From contig NZ_JAGLCD010000018.1 of assembly GCF_023146395.1 (NCBI RefSeq), forward strand, positions 31,556 to 95,555: a stretch of DNA of 64,000 nucleotides, read 5' to 3'. This stretch comes from Aeromicrobium sp. (GTDB lineage: Bacteria > Actinomycetota > Actinomycetes > Propionibacteriales > Nocardioidaceae). Within the stretch, counting starts at the first letter, position 1. Each line of letters opens with the position of its first letter. Made by a program: the position numbers and the translations under genes. The notes beneath the pieces were generated by a model. It was not told where the DNA came from and searched no databases. It saw nothing but the letters and a program-made list of their open reading frames with translations. Of this stretch, positions 8,165 through 16,619 are shown one piece after another.

Positions 8165-9823
8165 ATGAAGGTCTACGAAGCGATGGCCCAGGCCTTCCGC
8201 GATGAAGGCACCACGACCCTGTTCTCCCTCATGGGGGACGCCAACATGTACTGGATGGCGACCCTGGTCGCGGACGGACAGGTCACCAACGTCCACGCGC
8301 GCCACGAGAACGCCGCGATGGCGATGGCCGACGGCTACGCCCGGAGCACGGGCTCGGTCGGCGTCGCGACGGTCACGAGCGGTCCGGGCCTCGCCCAGGC
8401 GATGACGGCCCTCGTCGGTGCCGCGCGCTACCAGTCGCCCGTCGTGCTGTTCGCGGGCGACACCCAGCGCGGCGACACGGCCGCGCTCCAGTACATCGAC
8501 CACGAGGCGTTCGGGCGTCTGTGCGGCGTGCACGTCGAGACCGTGCGGTCCGCGAACCAGGCCCTCGACGCGGTGCAGCGGGCGTTCCTGCGCGCGCGCA
8601 CGCTGCGCCAGACCGTCATGCTGAGCGTCCCCATGGACGTGCAGGAGCAGCTGCTCGACGAGTACCGCTACACCCCCTCGCACGAGCTCGGCGAGGCCTC
8701 GGGCGTCCTGGTGCCCGACCAGGACACGCTCGATCAGGCGCTCGGCCTGATCGCGTCCTCACGGCGCCCCGTCCTGATCGTCGGCACCGGCGCGGTCCAG
8801 GGCGACGCCCTCGGGCCCGTCGCCGCACTGGGCGACCGCATCGGTGCCCTGTACGCCACGACCCTGCTGGCCAAGGGCACGTTCGACGACTCCCCGTGGG
8901 GTCTCGGCGTCGCCGGGACGTTCTCGCGGCCGCAGGCCGAGAAGGTGCTCGGCGAGGCCGACCTGGTGATCGGGGTCGGCGCGAGCCTCAACCGGTTCAC
9001 GCGCCAGGAGGGCCACCTGTTCGCCCAGGCGCGCACGATCCAGATCTCGCACCAGGCCGCCGCCGAGATGGTGCAAAAGCAGCCCACGACCCTCTACCTG
9101 CGGGGCGACGCCGCGGCAACGGTCCAGCTCCTCGAGGAGTCCCTGGCCGAGGCCGAGCACACCGCGGTGGGTTGGCGCGAGCGCTTCGAGCGCGAGGCGT
9201 GGGACCCGCACGACGCCGCGGAGGCCGGCCGGGTCGAGCCCGGCGAGGAGGCCATGGACCCGCGCGACGTCGTGGCCGCGCTGGAGCGGACGATCCCCGA
9301 CGACGCGATCGTGGTCTCGGGCGCGGGGCACTTCTGGTCGTTCGTCAACAAGGGCCTCACGGGCCGCGGCGGGCGACGCTTCCTGTACTGCCTCGGGTTC
9401 GGCTCGATCGGTCAGGCGCTGCCGGTCGCGGTCGGCGTCGCGGTCGGTCACCCGGGTCGCCCGGTCGTCGTGATCGACGGGGACTCCAGCATCCTCATGC
9501 ACGTCGCGGAGCTCGACACGGCGGTCCGCGCCGGCGTCGACCTCACCGCGGTGGTGCTCGACGACGACGCGATGGGGGCCGAGCTCCACAAGCTCCGGCT
9601 GAAGCAGGTCCCCGACGCGGCGGCGCTCGTGCCGACGCCGCGCCTCGACCTCGTGGCTCAGGGCCTCGGTGCCGAGGGGTCGATCGTGCGCGACCAGGCG
9701 GTCCTGGACGAGCTCCTCGACGGGCACGCCTGGACGGGCGTGACCCTCGTGGACGCCAAGGTCTCGACGTCGGTCGTCGACGTGTCGGCCGTGATGGGCA
9801 ACGAGGTCAGCGTCACGGCCTGA
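8165..9823 (+). CDS. Thiamine diphosphate-dependent enzyme, acetolactate synthase-like
   Basis: 552 residues with the three-domain order of the POX/ALS family. The N-terminal PYR domain has the catalytic glutamate in HARHENAAMAMADGYAR, followed by the TSGPGLAQAMTAL segment. A central Rossmann-like domain follows (RPVLIVGTGAV), then a C-terminal PP domain with the GDG-type diphosphate motif IDGDSSILM. The second half of that motif, normally NN, reads DDDAMG here. The family cleaves or forms C-C bonds next to a carbonyl. Members include acetolactate synthase, benzoylformate decarboxylase and cyclohexane-1,2-dione hydrolase, so the product cannot be named. Given the neighbours, a role in alpha-diketone or 2-oxoacid cleavage is a reasonable guess. 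Its 3' end overlaps the convergent hydratase gene by 11 bp. Confidence 0.8.
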   Translation: MKVYEAMAQAFRDEGTTTLFSLMGDANMYWMATLVADGQVTNVHARHENAAMAMADGYARSTGSVGVATVTSGPGLAQAMTALVGAARYQSPVVLFAGDTQRGDTAALQYIDHEAFGRLCGVHVETVRSANQALDAVQRAFLRARTLRQTVMLSVPMDVQEQLLDEYRYTPSHELGEASGVLVPDQDTLDQALGLIASSRRPVLIVGTGAVQGDALGPVAALGDRIGALYATTLLAKGTFDDSPWGLGVAGTFSRPQAEKVLGEADLVIGVGASLNRFTRQEGHLFAQARTIQISHQAAAEMVQKQPTTLYLRGDAAATVQLLEESLAEAEHTAVGWRERFEREAWDPHDAAEAGRVEPGEEAMDPRDVVAALERTIPDDAIVVSGAGHFWSFVNKGLTGRGGRRFLYCLGFGSIGQALPVAVGVAVGHPGRPVVVIDGDSSILMHVAELDTAVRAGVDLTAVVLDDDAMGAELHKLRLKQVPDAAALVPTPRLDLVAQGLGAEGSIVRDQAVLDELLDGHAWTGVTLVDAKVSTSVVDVSAVMGNEVSVTA

Positions 9824-10634
9824 GGTCGGGGCCGGGCGACGCGGTCGGCCGCTCGCGCGCGGCGAACGCCGCGAGCCCGGCGACGGCGTCGCCACGGCCG
9901 ACGAAGTACTCCTGGCTGAGCAGCCGCTCGTGCTCGAGCGCGTCGCGCTGGCGCAGCTCGCTGCCCTCGGTGACCATCGCCTTCATCGTCACGAGGGCGG
10001 CGCGGCTCGTCGCGCGAAGACGATCGGTGATCTCGGACAGTGCACGGCCGAGTGCCTCGGCCGGCACGGACCGCACGACGAGCCCGATCCGTTCGGCCTC
10101 GGGGCCGTCGAGGTGGCGCCCGGTGAGGAGGAGCTCGAGCGCGCGCTGCGTCCCGATGCGACGCGGCAGGCGCTGGCTCCCGCCGGCACCGGGCACGAGG
10201 TCGTACGCCGCGTGCTGGTCGCCGAGGCGACTGCGGTCGGTGCACACCGCGAGGTCGCAGGCGAGCGCGAGCTCGAGCCCGCCGGCGAGCGCGAACCCGT
10301 CGATCGCGGCGACGGTCGGGACCGGCAGGGTCTCGATCGCGAGGAGCGTGTCCCGGATCGTCGCCGTGAACCGGAGGGCTGCGGCGCCGTCCTCCAGGAT
10401 CCGCTCGGACCGGGCGACGTCGAGGTCGACGCCGGTCGAGAACGCACGACCGCCGACGCCGCGGAGCACCACGACGTGGACGGTCTCGTCGTCGCGCACC
10501 GCGTCGGCGGCCCGGCGCAGGCCGTGGATCGCCGCGAGGTCGAGCGCGTTGTGGCGGTCGGGGCGGTCGATCGTGATGGTGGCGACGCCGTCGTCGACGG
10601 CGAGGGAGACGGTCTCGCGTCCCGGGTCACCCAT
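9813..10634 (-). CDS. Enoyl-CoA hydratase/isomerase family protein
   Basis: 273-residue crotonase-fold protein. Recognisable blocks are ITIDRPDRHNALD, the oxyanion-hole segments RAFSTGVDLD and IDGFALAGGLELALACD, and GAGGSQRLPRRIG. The position of the second catalytic glutamate (E144 and E164 in rat hydratase) falls in DQHAAYDLVPGAGG and is not Glu. The activity may therefore be isomerase, dehalogenase-like or hydrolase rather than classical hydration. The ATG at 10634 overlaps the upstream alcohol dehydrogenase stop by 8 bp. It is the last gene of the minus-strand operon starting with the monooxygenase at 14757. Confidence 0.8.
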   Translation of the reverse strand: MGDPGRETVSLAVDDGVATITIDRPDRHNALDLAAIHGLRRAADAVRDDETVHVVVLRGVGGRAFSTGVDLDVARSERILEDGAAALRFTATIRDTLLAIETLPVPTVAAIDGFALAGGLELALACDLAVCTDRSRLGDQHAAYDLVPGAGGSQRLPRRIGTQRALELLLTGRHLDGPEAERIGLVVRSVPAEALGRALSEITDRLRATSRAALVTMKAMVTEGSELRQRDALEHERLLSQEYFVGRGDAVAGLAAFAARERPTASPGPDLRP

Positions 10635-11646
10635 CGGCGCCACCGGCGTGCAGGGCGTCCTCGGCGAGGAGGCGGACCTTGACCTGGCCCGGTCGTGACC
10701 GGCTCGCACGCTCGAACGCCTCCGTCGCCTCGGCGAAGCCGAACGTGTGGGTGAAGTAGCCCGCCGCGAGGTCGGGATGCCGGCGGAGGTGCTCGACGGC
10801 CTGTTCCAGCGCGGGGCGTCGCTCCGTCACGATGCCCGTCCGCAGGGTCAGGCCCTTGCGGAACGCGAGCTGCAGCGGGACGGGGTACACGGGCTCGTCG
10901 GGCACGCCGAAGAGGAAGATCGTCGCCCCGGGGGCGGCCGCCTCGATCGCGTGCGCCACGGTGTGCGTCTGGTGTCCGACGGCCTCGATCACGACGTCAG
11001 GTCGGTCGACGTCCGCGATCCGGGCCGCCCAGCGGCCGCTGTGCGCGTGGACCGCCTCGTCCATCCCGTAGCGGGCCGCGACGTCCGACCGGTCGATCGG
11101 GTCGACACCCGTGACCCGGCCGGCGCCCAGCACCCGGGCAGCGTGCGTGAACAGCAGCCCGAAGGGTCCGAGCCCCACGACGGCGACGTGCCGCCCGGCG
11201 AGGTCGCCGAGGCGGGCCATCGTGTCGAGCACGCACGCCAGCGGCTGCAGCACCACGGCGTCGTGGGGGTCGAGGTCGGCAGGCACGCGCAGCAGGCTCG
11301 CGGCGTGGGTGAGGGTCAGCTCGGCCAGGGCGTCCGAGCCGGTCGCCCAGCCCACCGCGTGGGCGCCGACCGGGAGGTCGGGGTCGTCGCTCTCGAGGAC
11401 CTCGCCGACGACCTCGTGCAGCGGGTAGCCAGGGACCTCCGCCGCCCGCGCGCCTCGGTCGTCGAAGAGCGTCGACACCGCACCGTCGAACCACGGGAGG
11501 TCGCTGCCGCACACGGCACCCACGACCGTGTGGAGCAGCACCTGGTCGGTGGTCGTCCGGCGAGGTGCCGGAACGTCGTGGGGCTCCAGCCGACGGGGCC
11601 CGGCGAGCTGCCAGGCCCGCATCATCGAGGGGGTCGCGGAGGTCAC
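10627..11646 (-). CDS. Zinc-type medium-chain alcohol dehydrogenase
   Basis: 339 residues of the MDR superfamily. The N-terminal catalytic domain holds GAVCGSDLPWF, with the zinc-ligand cysteine, and a GHE-equivalent LHEVVGEV. A Rossmann domain follows (HVAVVGLGPFGLLFTHAARVLGA), then the FLFGVPDEP and TGIVTERRPALEQAVEHL segments. The four-cysteine structural-zinc loop is not seen, which suggests a form without structural zinc. The GTG at 11646 overlaps the FMN-dehydrogenase stop (GTGA); ATGs at 11625/11622 (SMMRAW) are the alternative start. It probably oxidises a secondary alcohol or hydroxylated intermediate in the same operon. Confidence 0.78.
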   Translation of the reverse strand: MTSATPSMMRAWQLAGPRRLEPHDVPAPRRTTTDQVLLHTVVGAVCGSDLPWFDGAVSTLFDDRGARAAEVPGYPLHEVVGEVLESDDPDLPVGAHAVGWATGSDALAELTLTHAASLLRVPADLDPHDAVVLQPLACVLDTMARLGDLAGRHVAVVGLGPFGLLFTHAARVLGAGRVTGVDPIDRSDVAARYGMDEAVHAHSGRWAARIADVDRPDVVIEAVGHQTHTVAHAIEAAAPGATIFLFGVPDEPVYPVPLQLAFRKGLTLRTGIVTERRPALEQAVEHLRRHPDLAAGYFTHTFGFAEATEAFERASRSRPGQVKVRLLAEDALHAGGADG

Positions 11647-12794
11647 GGCGTCGGGGGCGGGCGCCACACGAGGTCGGCGCCGACGTCGGCGATCGTCGGG
11701 CGGCCGGACAGGGCCATCGCCGAGTCGAGCTCGGAGCGGAGGATCTCGAGCACCTGCGTCACCCCGGCCTCCCCGCGGCACGTGAGGCCCCACCAGTACG
11801 GGCGGCCGACGAAGACCGCGCGAGCGCCGAGCGCGAGGGCCTTGAGCACGTCGGTGCCGCGGCGCACGCCTCCGTCGAGCATCACGACCGCTCGGTCGCC
11901 GATCGCGGTAACCACCTCCGGCAGCACGTCGATCGTGGCGGGGACGCCGTCGAGCTGGCGGCCGCCGTGGTTCGACACGATGACCCCGTCGGCGCCCGCG
12001 GCGACCGCGAGCTCCGCGTCGTGGGCCGACATGACGCCCTTGACGACGAGCGGCCCGGGCCAGAGCTCGCGCAGCCAACGCAGGTCGTCCCAGCCCGAGG
12101 CCGGGTTGGTCAGCTCCTCGTTGGCGTACTTCATGAGCGCCATGCCCCGTGACTGCGGGGCGAACTCGGCGAAGTTCTTGAACGTGATCGGAGGGCCGCT
12201 CACCAGGTCGAGGGCCCACCTCGGGTGCCGCGCGCCCTCGAAGACGTTGCGGGCCGTGATCCGCGGCGGCAGGCTCATGCCGTTGCGGAGGTCACGGTCG
12301 CGGGTCCCGACGATCGGGACGTCGACCGTCACGACCAGCGTCGAGTACCCGGCGTCCCGGGCCCGGCGGACGACGTGCTCGACGGCCCGGCGGTCGCGCC
12401 AGAGGTAGAGCTGGAACCAGAGCGGGCGGTCGCTCACCGCGGCGAGCTCCTCGACCGAGAACGCGGAGGCCGAGCTCACGACGTAGGTCGTGCCGAAGCG
12501 GCTCGCGGCACGAGCTGCCTCGAGGTCGGCATGACGGTGCACGAGACGCTGCAGACCGGTCGGCGCCAGCATGACGGGGCTCGTGAGCTCCTCGCCGAGC
12601 ACCGTGGTCCGGGTGGACCTCGCGCTGACGTCGACCTGCTGCCGTGGCTGGATCCGCAGGCGGCGGAAGGCCTCCTGGTTGTCGACCATCGAGACCTCGT
12701 CGCCGGCCGCACCGTCGACGAAGTCGAACACGAAGCGCGGGAGCCGTCGGCGGGAGCGTCGGCGCAGGTCCTCCAGGGTCACCGGGGGCGTCAT
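11643..12794 (-). CDS. FMN-dependent 2-hydroxyacid dehydrogenase (LldD/MftD-like family)
   Basis: 383 residues of the lactate oxidase/glycolate oxidase TIM-barrel family, which oxidises 2-hydroxyacids to 2-oxoacids using FMN. Seen are VDGAAGDEVSM, APTGLQRLVHRHADLEAARAA, FQLYLWRDR, the FMN/catalytic block VSNHGGRQLDG (catalytic His) and LDGGVRRGTDVLKALALGA with GRPYWWGL. It is a paralogue of mftD at 53973, with shared SNHGG and DGG(I/V)RRG blocks. It is preceded closely by the Baeyer-Villiger monooxygenase gene and coupled to the alcohol dehydrogenase. Substrate unknown. Confidence 0.85.
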   Translation of the reverse strand: MTPPVTLEDLRRRSRRRLPRFVFDFVDGAAGDEVSMVDNQEAFRRLRIQPRQQVDVSARSTRTTVLGEELTSPVMLAPTGLQRLVHRHADLEAARAASRFGTTYVVSSASAFSVEELAAVSDRPLWFQLYLWRDRRAVEHVVRRARDAGYSTLVVTVDVPIVGTRDRDLRNGMSLPPRITARNVFEGARHPRWALDLVSGPPITFKNFAEFAPQSRGMALMKYANEELTNPASGWDDLRWLRELWPGPLVVKGVMSAHDAELAVAAGADGVIVSNHGGRQLDGVPATIDVLPEVVTAIGDRAVVMLDGGVRRGTDVLKALALGARAVFVGRPYWWGLTCRGEAGVTQVLEILRSELDSAMALSGRPTIADVGADLVWRPPPTP

Positions 12795-12804
12795 GACGGC
12801 CGGA

Positions 12805-14757
12805 TCACGATCGGGAGGCCTCGCGGCGTCGACCGACGAAGTCGCCGAGGTCGGACGTCCGGGTCATCTGCCAGAACTCGACGTTGAGGAACGGGTTCAG
12901 GTACACGACCCGGCCCTCGGCGTTGCGCCAGTTCGACGACGTCCCCGGGTGGGTCCAGACCATGGCCGCGTGCGTGCGGTCGACGGCGTCGTTGTACTCC
13001 TCGAACGTGGTCTCGTCGACCTCGATCTCGTGCAGCCCGTCGTCGACCATCTGGGTCACGAGCCTGCGGATGTACTGCATCTGGATCTCGTTGAAGTAGG
13101 TGAAGCTGCCGCTGCCGGGGAACGTGTTGGGTCCGCCGAGCATGAAGAGGTTCGGGAACCCCGGGACCGCCACCCCGAGGTAGGCCCTCGGGTTGTCATC
13201 GTCCCACGCCTCGCGGATCGTCTGCCCGCCTCGCCCGACGACCTCGAACGAGGCCAGGAAGCGCGCGACGTCGAAGCCCGTGGCCCAGACGAGGACGTCG
13301 ATGTCCTCGTGCGTCGTGCCCGACTCGGTCGTGACGCCGGCCTCGGTCACCGCGGTGACGCCCTCCGGTACGAGCGTGACGTTGTCGCGCTTCAGCGCGT
13401 CGTACCACCCGTTGTCCAGCAGGATCCGCTTGCCGTAGGGCGGGTAGGTGGGCACGACCTTCTCCATCAGGTCGGGACGGTCGGCCAGGAACGTCTCGAT
13501 GTAGCGCGTGAAGTAGGCCCGGTGGGCGTCGTTGCGTGCGTTGACGGAGCGCTCGGGGTGCTCCCACTCCGGGTCGACCCGCAGGGCCTCGATGACCTTG
13601 TCGCCGAACTGCCAGAACAGGCGGGCCCAGTACCAGGCGAAGTAGATCGGGCACGACTCCAGGAGCTGGCGCAGCTCAGGCCCGATCGGGGTCATGAACT
13701 TCTCGAACGGCGCGACCCACTGCGTCGAGCGCTGGAACACCGTCAGGTGCCCGACGCGGCCCGCGATGGCCGGCACGATCTGCATCGCGCTGGCGCCGTT
13801 GCCGACGACGGCCACGCGCTTGCCGTCGAGGTCGAGCCCGGGAGGCCACTCGGCCGAGTGGAACTCGGGTCCGGCGAACGTGCCGACGCCGGGGACGGCG
13901 GGCAGCTTGGGACGGTTCAGGACGCCGACCGCGCTGATGAGGATCGTCGACTCCAGGACCTCCTCGGCCCCCGAGCTGGTGCGGATCGTGGTGCGCCACA
14001 CCATCGCGTCCTCGTCGTAGACGGCACGCAGGACCTCGGTGTCGTAGCGCACCCGGTCGGTGGCGCCGAGGCGGTCGACGACCTCGGCGAAGTACTCCTG
14101 GATGCGGTCGCGCAGCTCGAAGTGCTGGCCCCAGTCATTGCGGGCGAAGGAGTAGGAGTAGAGGTGGCTCGGCGTGTCGACGCCGGCACCGGGGTACACC
14201 GTCTGCCACCAGTTGCCGCCGGCCTCAGGCTGCTTCTCGATGACGACGTAGTCGGCCCCCATGGCCTCCAGCTGGTGGGTCGCGGCGATCCCGGCCAGTC
14301 CGGCGCCGATCACGACGACCGACAGGCCATGCGTCTGCGGTGAGGTCGGCATGGCCTGCTCGGCGACGTGGGGGTCGATGCGCGTCGCGATGCCCTCGCT
14401 CAGCATGCCGCCGTACTCGGCGCCGACCGGCTCGCCCATGCAGATCGACATCATCTCGATCGTGAGCTCCGGCGAGGGGAACTCGATCGCCGGCGGCTTG
14501 CCCTCCTGCAGGTCGACGATCGCGGCGACCGCGGCCTCCCGGATCTCGGCCTGGACGTCCTCGGGCAGCCCGCCGGAGTCGTGGTCGCCGAGGCCCTTGC
14601 CGCGCGTCGGCCGGTACGGGTCGCGCAGCCAGCGCTCGTCGCCGGTCGCCTGGAACACCAGCATGAGGAGCGCCGGGACGTTCGCGCTCGCCGCGGCCGT
14701 CCGGATCTGCGCCTCGGTGAGGCGCGGTGCGGGGGCGAGGTCGATCGGCGGTGTCAT
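12805..14757 (-). CDS. Flavin-containing Baeyer-Villiger monooxygenase, HAPMO-like (N-terminally extended)
   Basis: 650 residues. An N-terminal extension of about 130 residues precedes the FAD Rossmann motif GAGLAGIAATHQLEAMGADY. The diagnostic Baeyer-Villiger fingerprint FAGPEFHSAEWP (F-x-G-x3-H-x3-W-P) stands before the NADPH site GNGASAMQ, and the late LVWATGFD block is present. The family inserts one oxygen atom next to a ketone, giving an ester or lactone. An extension of this size is known from 4-hydroxyacetophenone monooxygenase. ATG 14757 starts the protein at MTPPIDLAP. The same frame is open to 14814 but would run into the class A operator. It is the first gene of the 9813-14757 operon and is preceded by two class A sites. 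Confidence 0.88.
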   Translation of the reverse strand: MTPPIDLAPAPRLTEAQIRTAAASANVPALLMLVFQATGDERWLRDPYRPTRGKGLGDHDSGGLPEDVQAEIREAAVAAIVDLQEGKPPAIEFPSPELTIEMMSICMGEPVGAEYGGMLSEGIATRIDPHVAEQAMPTSPQTHGLSVVVIGAGLAGIAATHQLEAMGADYVVIEKQPEAGGNWWQTVYPGAGVDTPSHLYSYSFARNDWGQHFELRDRIQEYFAEVVDRLGATDRVRYDTEVLRAVYDEDAMVWRTTIRTSSGAEEVLESTILISAVGVLNRPKLPAVPGVGTFAGPEFHSAEWPPGLDLDGKRVAVVGNGASAMQIVPAIAGRVGHLTVFQRSTQWVAPFEKFMTPIGPELRQLLESCPIYFAWYWARLFWQFGDKVIEALRVDPEWEHPERSVNARNDAHRAYFTRYIETFLADRPDLMEKVVPTYPPYGKRILLDNGWYDALKRDNVTLVPEGVTAVTEAGVTTESGTTHEDIDVLVWATGFDVARFLASFEVVGRGGQTIREAWDDDNPRAYLGVAVPGFPNLFMLGGPNTFPGSGSFTYFNEIQMQYIRRLVTQMVDDGLHEIEVDETTFEEYNDAVDRTHAAMVWTHPGTSSNWRNAEGRVVYLNPFLNVEFWQMTRTSDLGDFVGRRREASRS

Positions 14758-14806
14758 GGCGGCTCCAACATCACGAGAACACGGGTGTAGCGGGACGAGA
14801 ACAGGT

Positions 14807-14872
14807 ATCAACATTCACGTTGACAGCACGATCGTGACAGACGGTCGGACACGTGTCAACACTCGTGTTGCC
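14807..14872. promoter_or_regulatory. Pair of class A operator-like palindromes
   Basis: ATCAAC-ATTCAC-GTTGAC (14807-14824) and GTCAAC-ACTCGT-GTTGCC (14855-14872) lie between the ligase stop (14905) and the monooxygenase start (14757), both genes on the minus strand. They would control the monooxygenase operon separately from the ligase. The intergenic gap is only 147 bp, so the sites fill its core. Confidence 0.6.
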
Positions 14873-14904
14873 GACACGACCGGTCGGATGATCGGCGGGA
14901 TCGA

Positions 14905-16455
14905 TCAGGACAGGGGGATCTCCCGGACGGCGCGCAGGTTGACCTTGCCCGTCGGGGTCATGGGCAGCTCGTCGACGAACGTCACGATGCGCGGTCGGCG
15001 GTAGTTGCCCAGCTCGCGCTCGACGGTCGTGACCACGAGGTCGGTCGTCACGGCGGGGGAGCGGGTCACGACGACGGCGCGGACGATCTCGCCCCACTCC
15101 TCGTGCGGCGCGCCGACGACGGACACCTCCGCGACGCCGGGGATGTTCGCGATGACGCGTTCGATCTCGGCCGGGAAGATGTTCTCGCCGCCGGAGATGA
15201 TCATGTTCTTGATCCGGTCGGCGATGTAGACGTAGCCCTGCGCGTCCCAGGTCGCGCCGTCGCCGCTGTGGACCCAGCCGTCGTGGACCAGTGCGGCGGT
15301 CTCCTCGGGCTTGTTGAAGTAGTGGAGCATGTTGTTCGGACCCCGGTGGCAGAGCTCACCGACCGTGCGGCCGTCCTGGGGCACCGGGTGTCCGTCGGGG
15401 TCGATGACCTTGACGTCGGTGATCAGTCCGGCTCGCCCGCAGGAGCGCAGCAGGCCGGGCTCGTCGCCGGCGAGCGCCCGCCGGTGCGCCTCCGGCCCCA
15501 GGATCGTCCCCGTGCCGAACTCCGACATGCCCCAGATCTGCACGAGGTCCGCCCCGAAGTAGGCCCCGGCGGCCCGGATGACCTCCTCGCCCATCCGGGC
15601 GCCGCCGTAGCCCACGAGGCGGACCGACGGGGTCTCGATGCTGCTGGCCCGCAGGACCTCGACCATGCGCGGCAGCATCGTCGCGATGCAGAAGAACGTC
15701 GTGACGCCGTGGTCGTTGATGACCCGGACCGTCTCCTCGGCCTCGAAGTTCGTGATGACGACGGGGCGCCCCATCGCCAGGTGCGCGAACGGCATGTACC
15801 CGGTCACGTGGAAGAACTGGCCCAGCATCATGAACACGTCGGACTCGTCGATGCGCTGCGCCGCGAGGTAGTTCACCAGGTTGCCCGCGTAGGTGTACTG
15901 CGAGTGCACCGCGGCCTTCGGGATCCCGGTCGTGCCGCCGGTCGACACGGCCAGGTAGGGCTCGTGGATCAGCGACGTCGGGTCCGGGAGCTCGGGCAGG
16001 GAGCCCCGGTCGGCGGCCGCCTCGGCGATGAGCTGCTCGTAGGGCGAGTCGTTCCCCGGGCTCCACATGACCCACTGCGCACCTGGCGCATGGGGTCGCA
16101 GCTCGTCGACCTCGTCGCTGAACTCTTCGTCGTAGAACACGACCCGGGGCTGGCAGTCCTCGAGCGCGGCCTGGTTCAGGGCCGACGACTGGCGCCAGTT
16201 GAGCGGGAAGAGCACCGTGCCCGACCAGGCGCAGGCGATGTACAGCTCGACGAACTCCAGGGAGTTCCGCCCGAAGGCGACGACCCGTTCCCCGAGGCCT
16301 GCCTCGAGTCGTCCGGTCATCGCCCCGGCGAGCAGCAGGGTGCGGTCCTCGAGCTCGGCGAACGTGCGGGTGATCTTCAGGTGAGGCTCGATCAGGGCGA
16401 CGCCGTGGGGGTCGGCGTGGGCGGCCTTGGTGGTCCATTGCGCGAGGTTCAGCAC
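14905..16455 (-). CDS. Acyl-CoA synthetase (AMP-forming)
   Basis: 516 residues of the ANL superfamily, converting a free acid plus ATP and CoA to acyl-CoA. Present are the ATP-binding loop STGGTTGIPKA, the A5-type motif WGMSEFGTGT, the hinge YVYIADRIKNMIISGGENI and the C-terminal catalytic lysine region MTPTGKVNLR. The GTG at 16455 (VLNLAQWTT) is chosen because AAGGAGAC lies immediately upstream; the open frame beyond it is a shadow. It is divergent from the SDR gene at 16620, with one class A site between them. A cyclic-terpenoid or ring-cleavage acid is a plausible substrate, but the sequence does not specify it. Confidence 0.85.
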   Translation of the reverse strand: MLNLAQWTTKAAHADPHGVALIEPHLKITRTFAELEDRTLLLAGAMTGRLEAGLGERVVAFGRNSLEFVELYIACAWSGTVLFPLNWRQSSALNQAALEDCQPRVVFYDEEFSDEVDELRPHAPGAQWVMWSPGNDSPYEQLIAEAAADRGSLPELPDPTSLIHEPYLAVSTGGTTGIPKAAVHSQYTYAGNLVNYLAAQRIDESDVFMMLGQFFHVTGYMPFAHLAMGRPVVITNFEAEETVRVINDHGVTTFFCIATMLPRMVEVLRASSIETPSVRLVGYGGARMGEEVIRAAGAYFGADLVQIWGMSEFGTGTILGPEAHRRALAGDEPGLLRSCGRAGLITDVKVIDPDGHPVPQDGRTVGELCHRGPNNMLHYFNKPEETAALVHDGWVHSGDGATWDAQGYVYIADRIKNMIISGGENIFPAEIERVIANIPGVAEVSVVGAPHEEWGEIVRAVVVTRSPAVTTDLVVTTVERELGNYRRPRIVTFVDELPMTPTGKVNLRAVREIPLS

Positions 16456-16547
16456 GAGGTCTCCTTCGGGATGGCGCGTGGTCGCGGCGGCGTCTCGTGA
16501 CGTCGAGCCAGCGGCGTGCGGACATCGTGACACCGGTCACAAGCCGA

Positions 16548-16565
16548 GTCAACTTCTGTGTTGAT
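16548..16565. promoter_or_regulatory. Class A operator-like palindrome
   Basis: GTCAAC-TTCTGT-GTTGAT lies in the 164-bp divergent region between the ligase (starts 16455, minus) and the SDR/TetR/SMP-30 operon (starts 16620, plus). Because the TetR gene at 17452 belongs to that operon, autoregulation through this site is likely (inference). Confidence 0.6.
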
Positions 16566-16619
16566 TTTGCTCCGGGGACCTGCGAGCATCCTCGGCACCA
16601 TCGACACGAAGGAGCCGAG

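Noticed and set aside
5822..8683. A 950-codon open frame on the minus strand opposite the importer genes
   Set aside because: It is an antisense shadow: composition is Arg/His/Asp-rich without recognisable domains, and the plus strand carries well-supported livH and substrate-binding protein genes.
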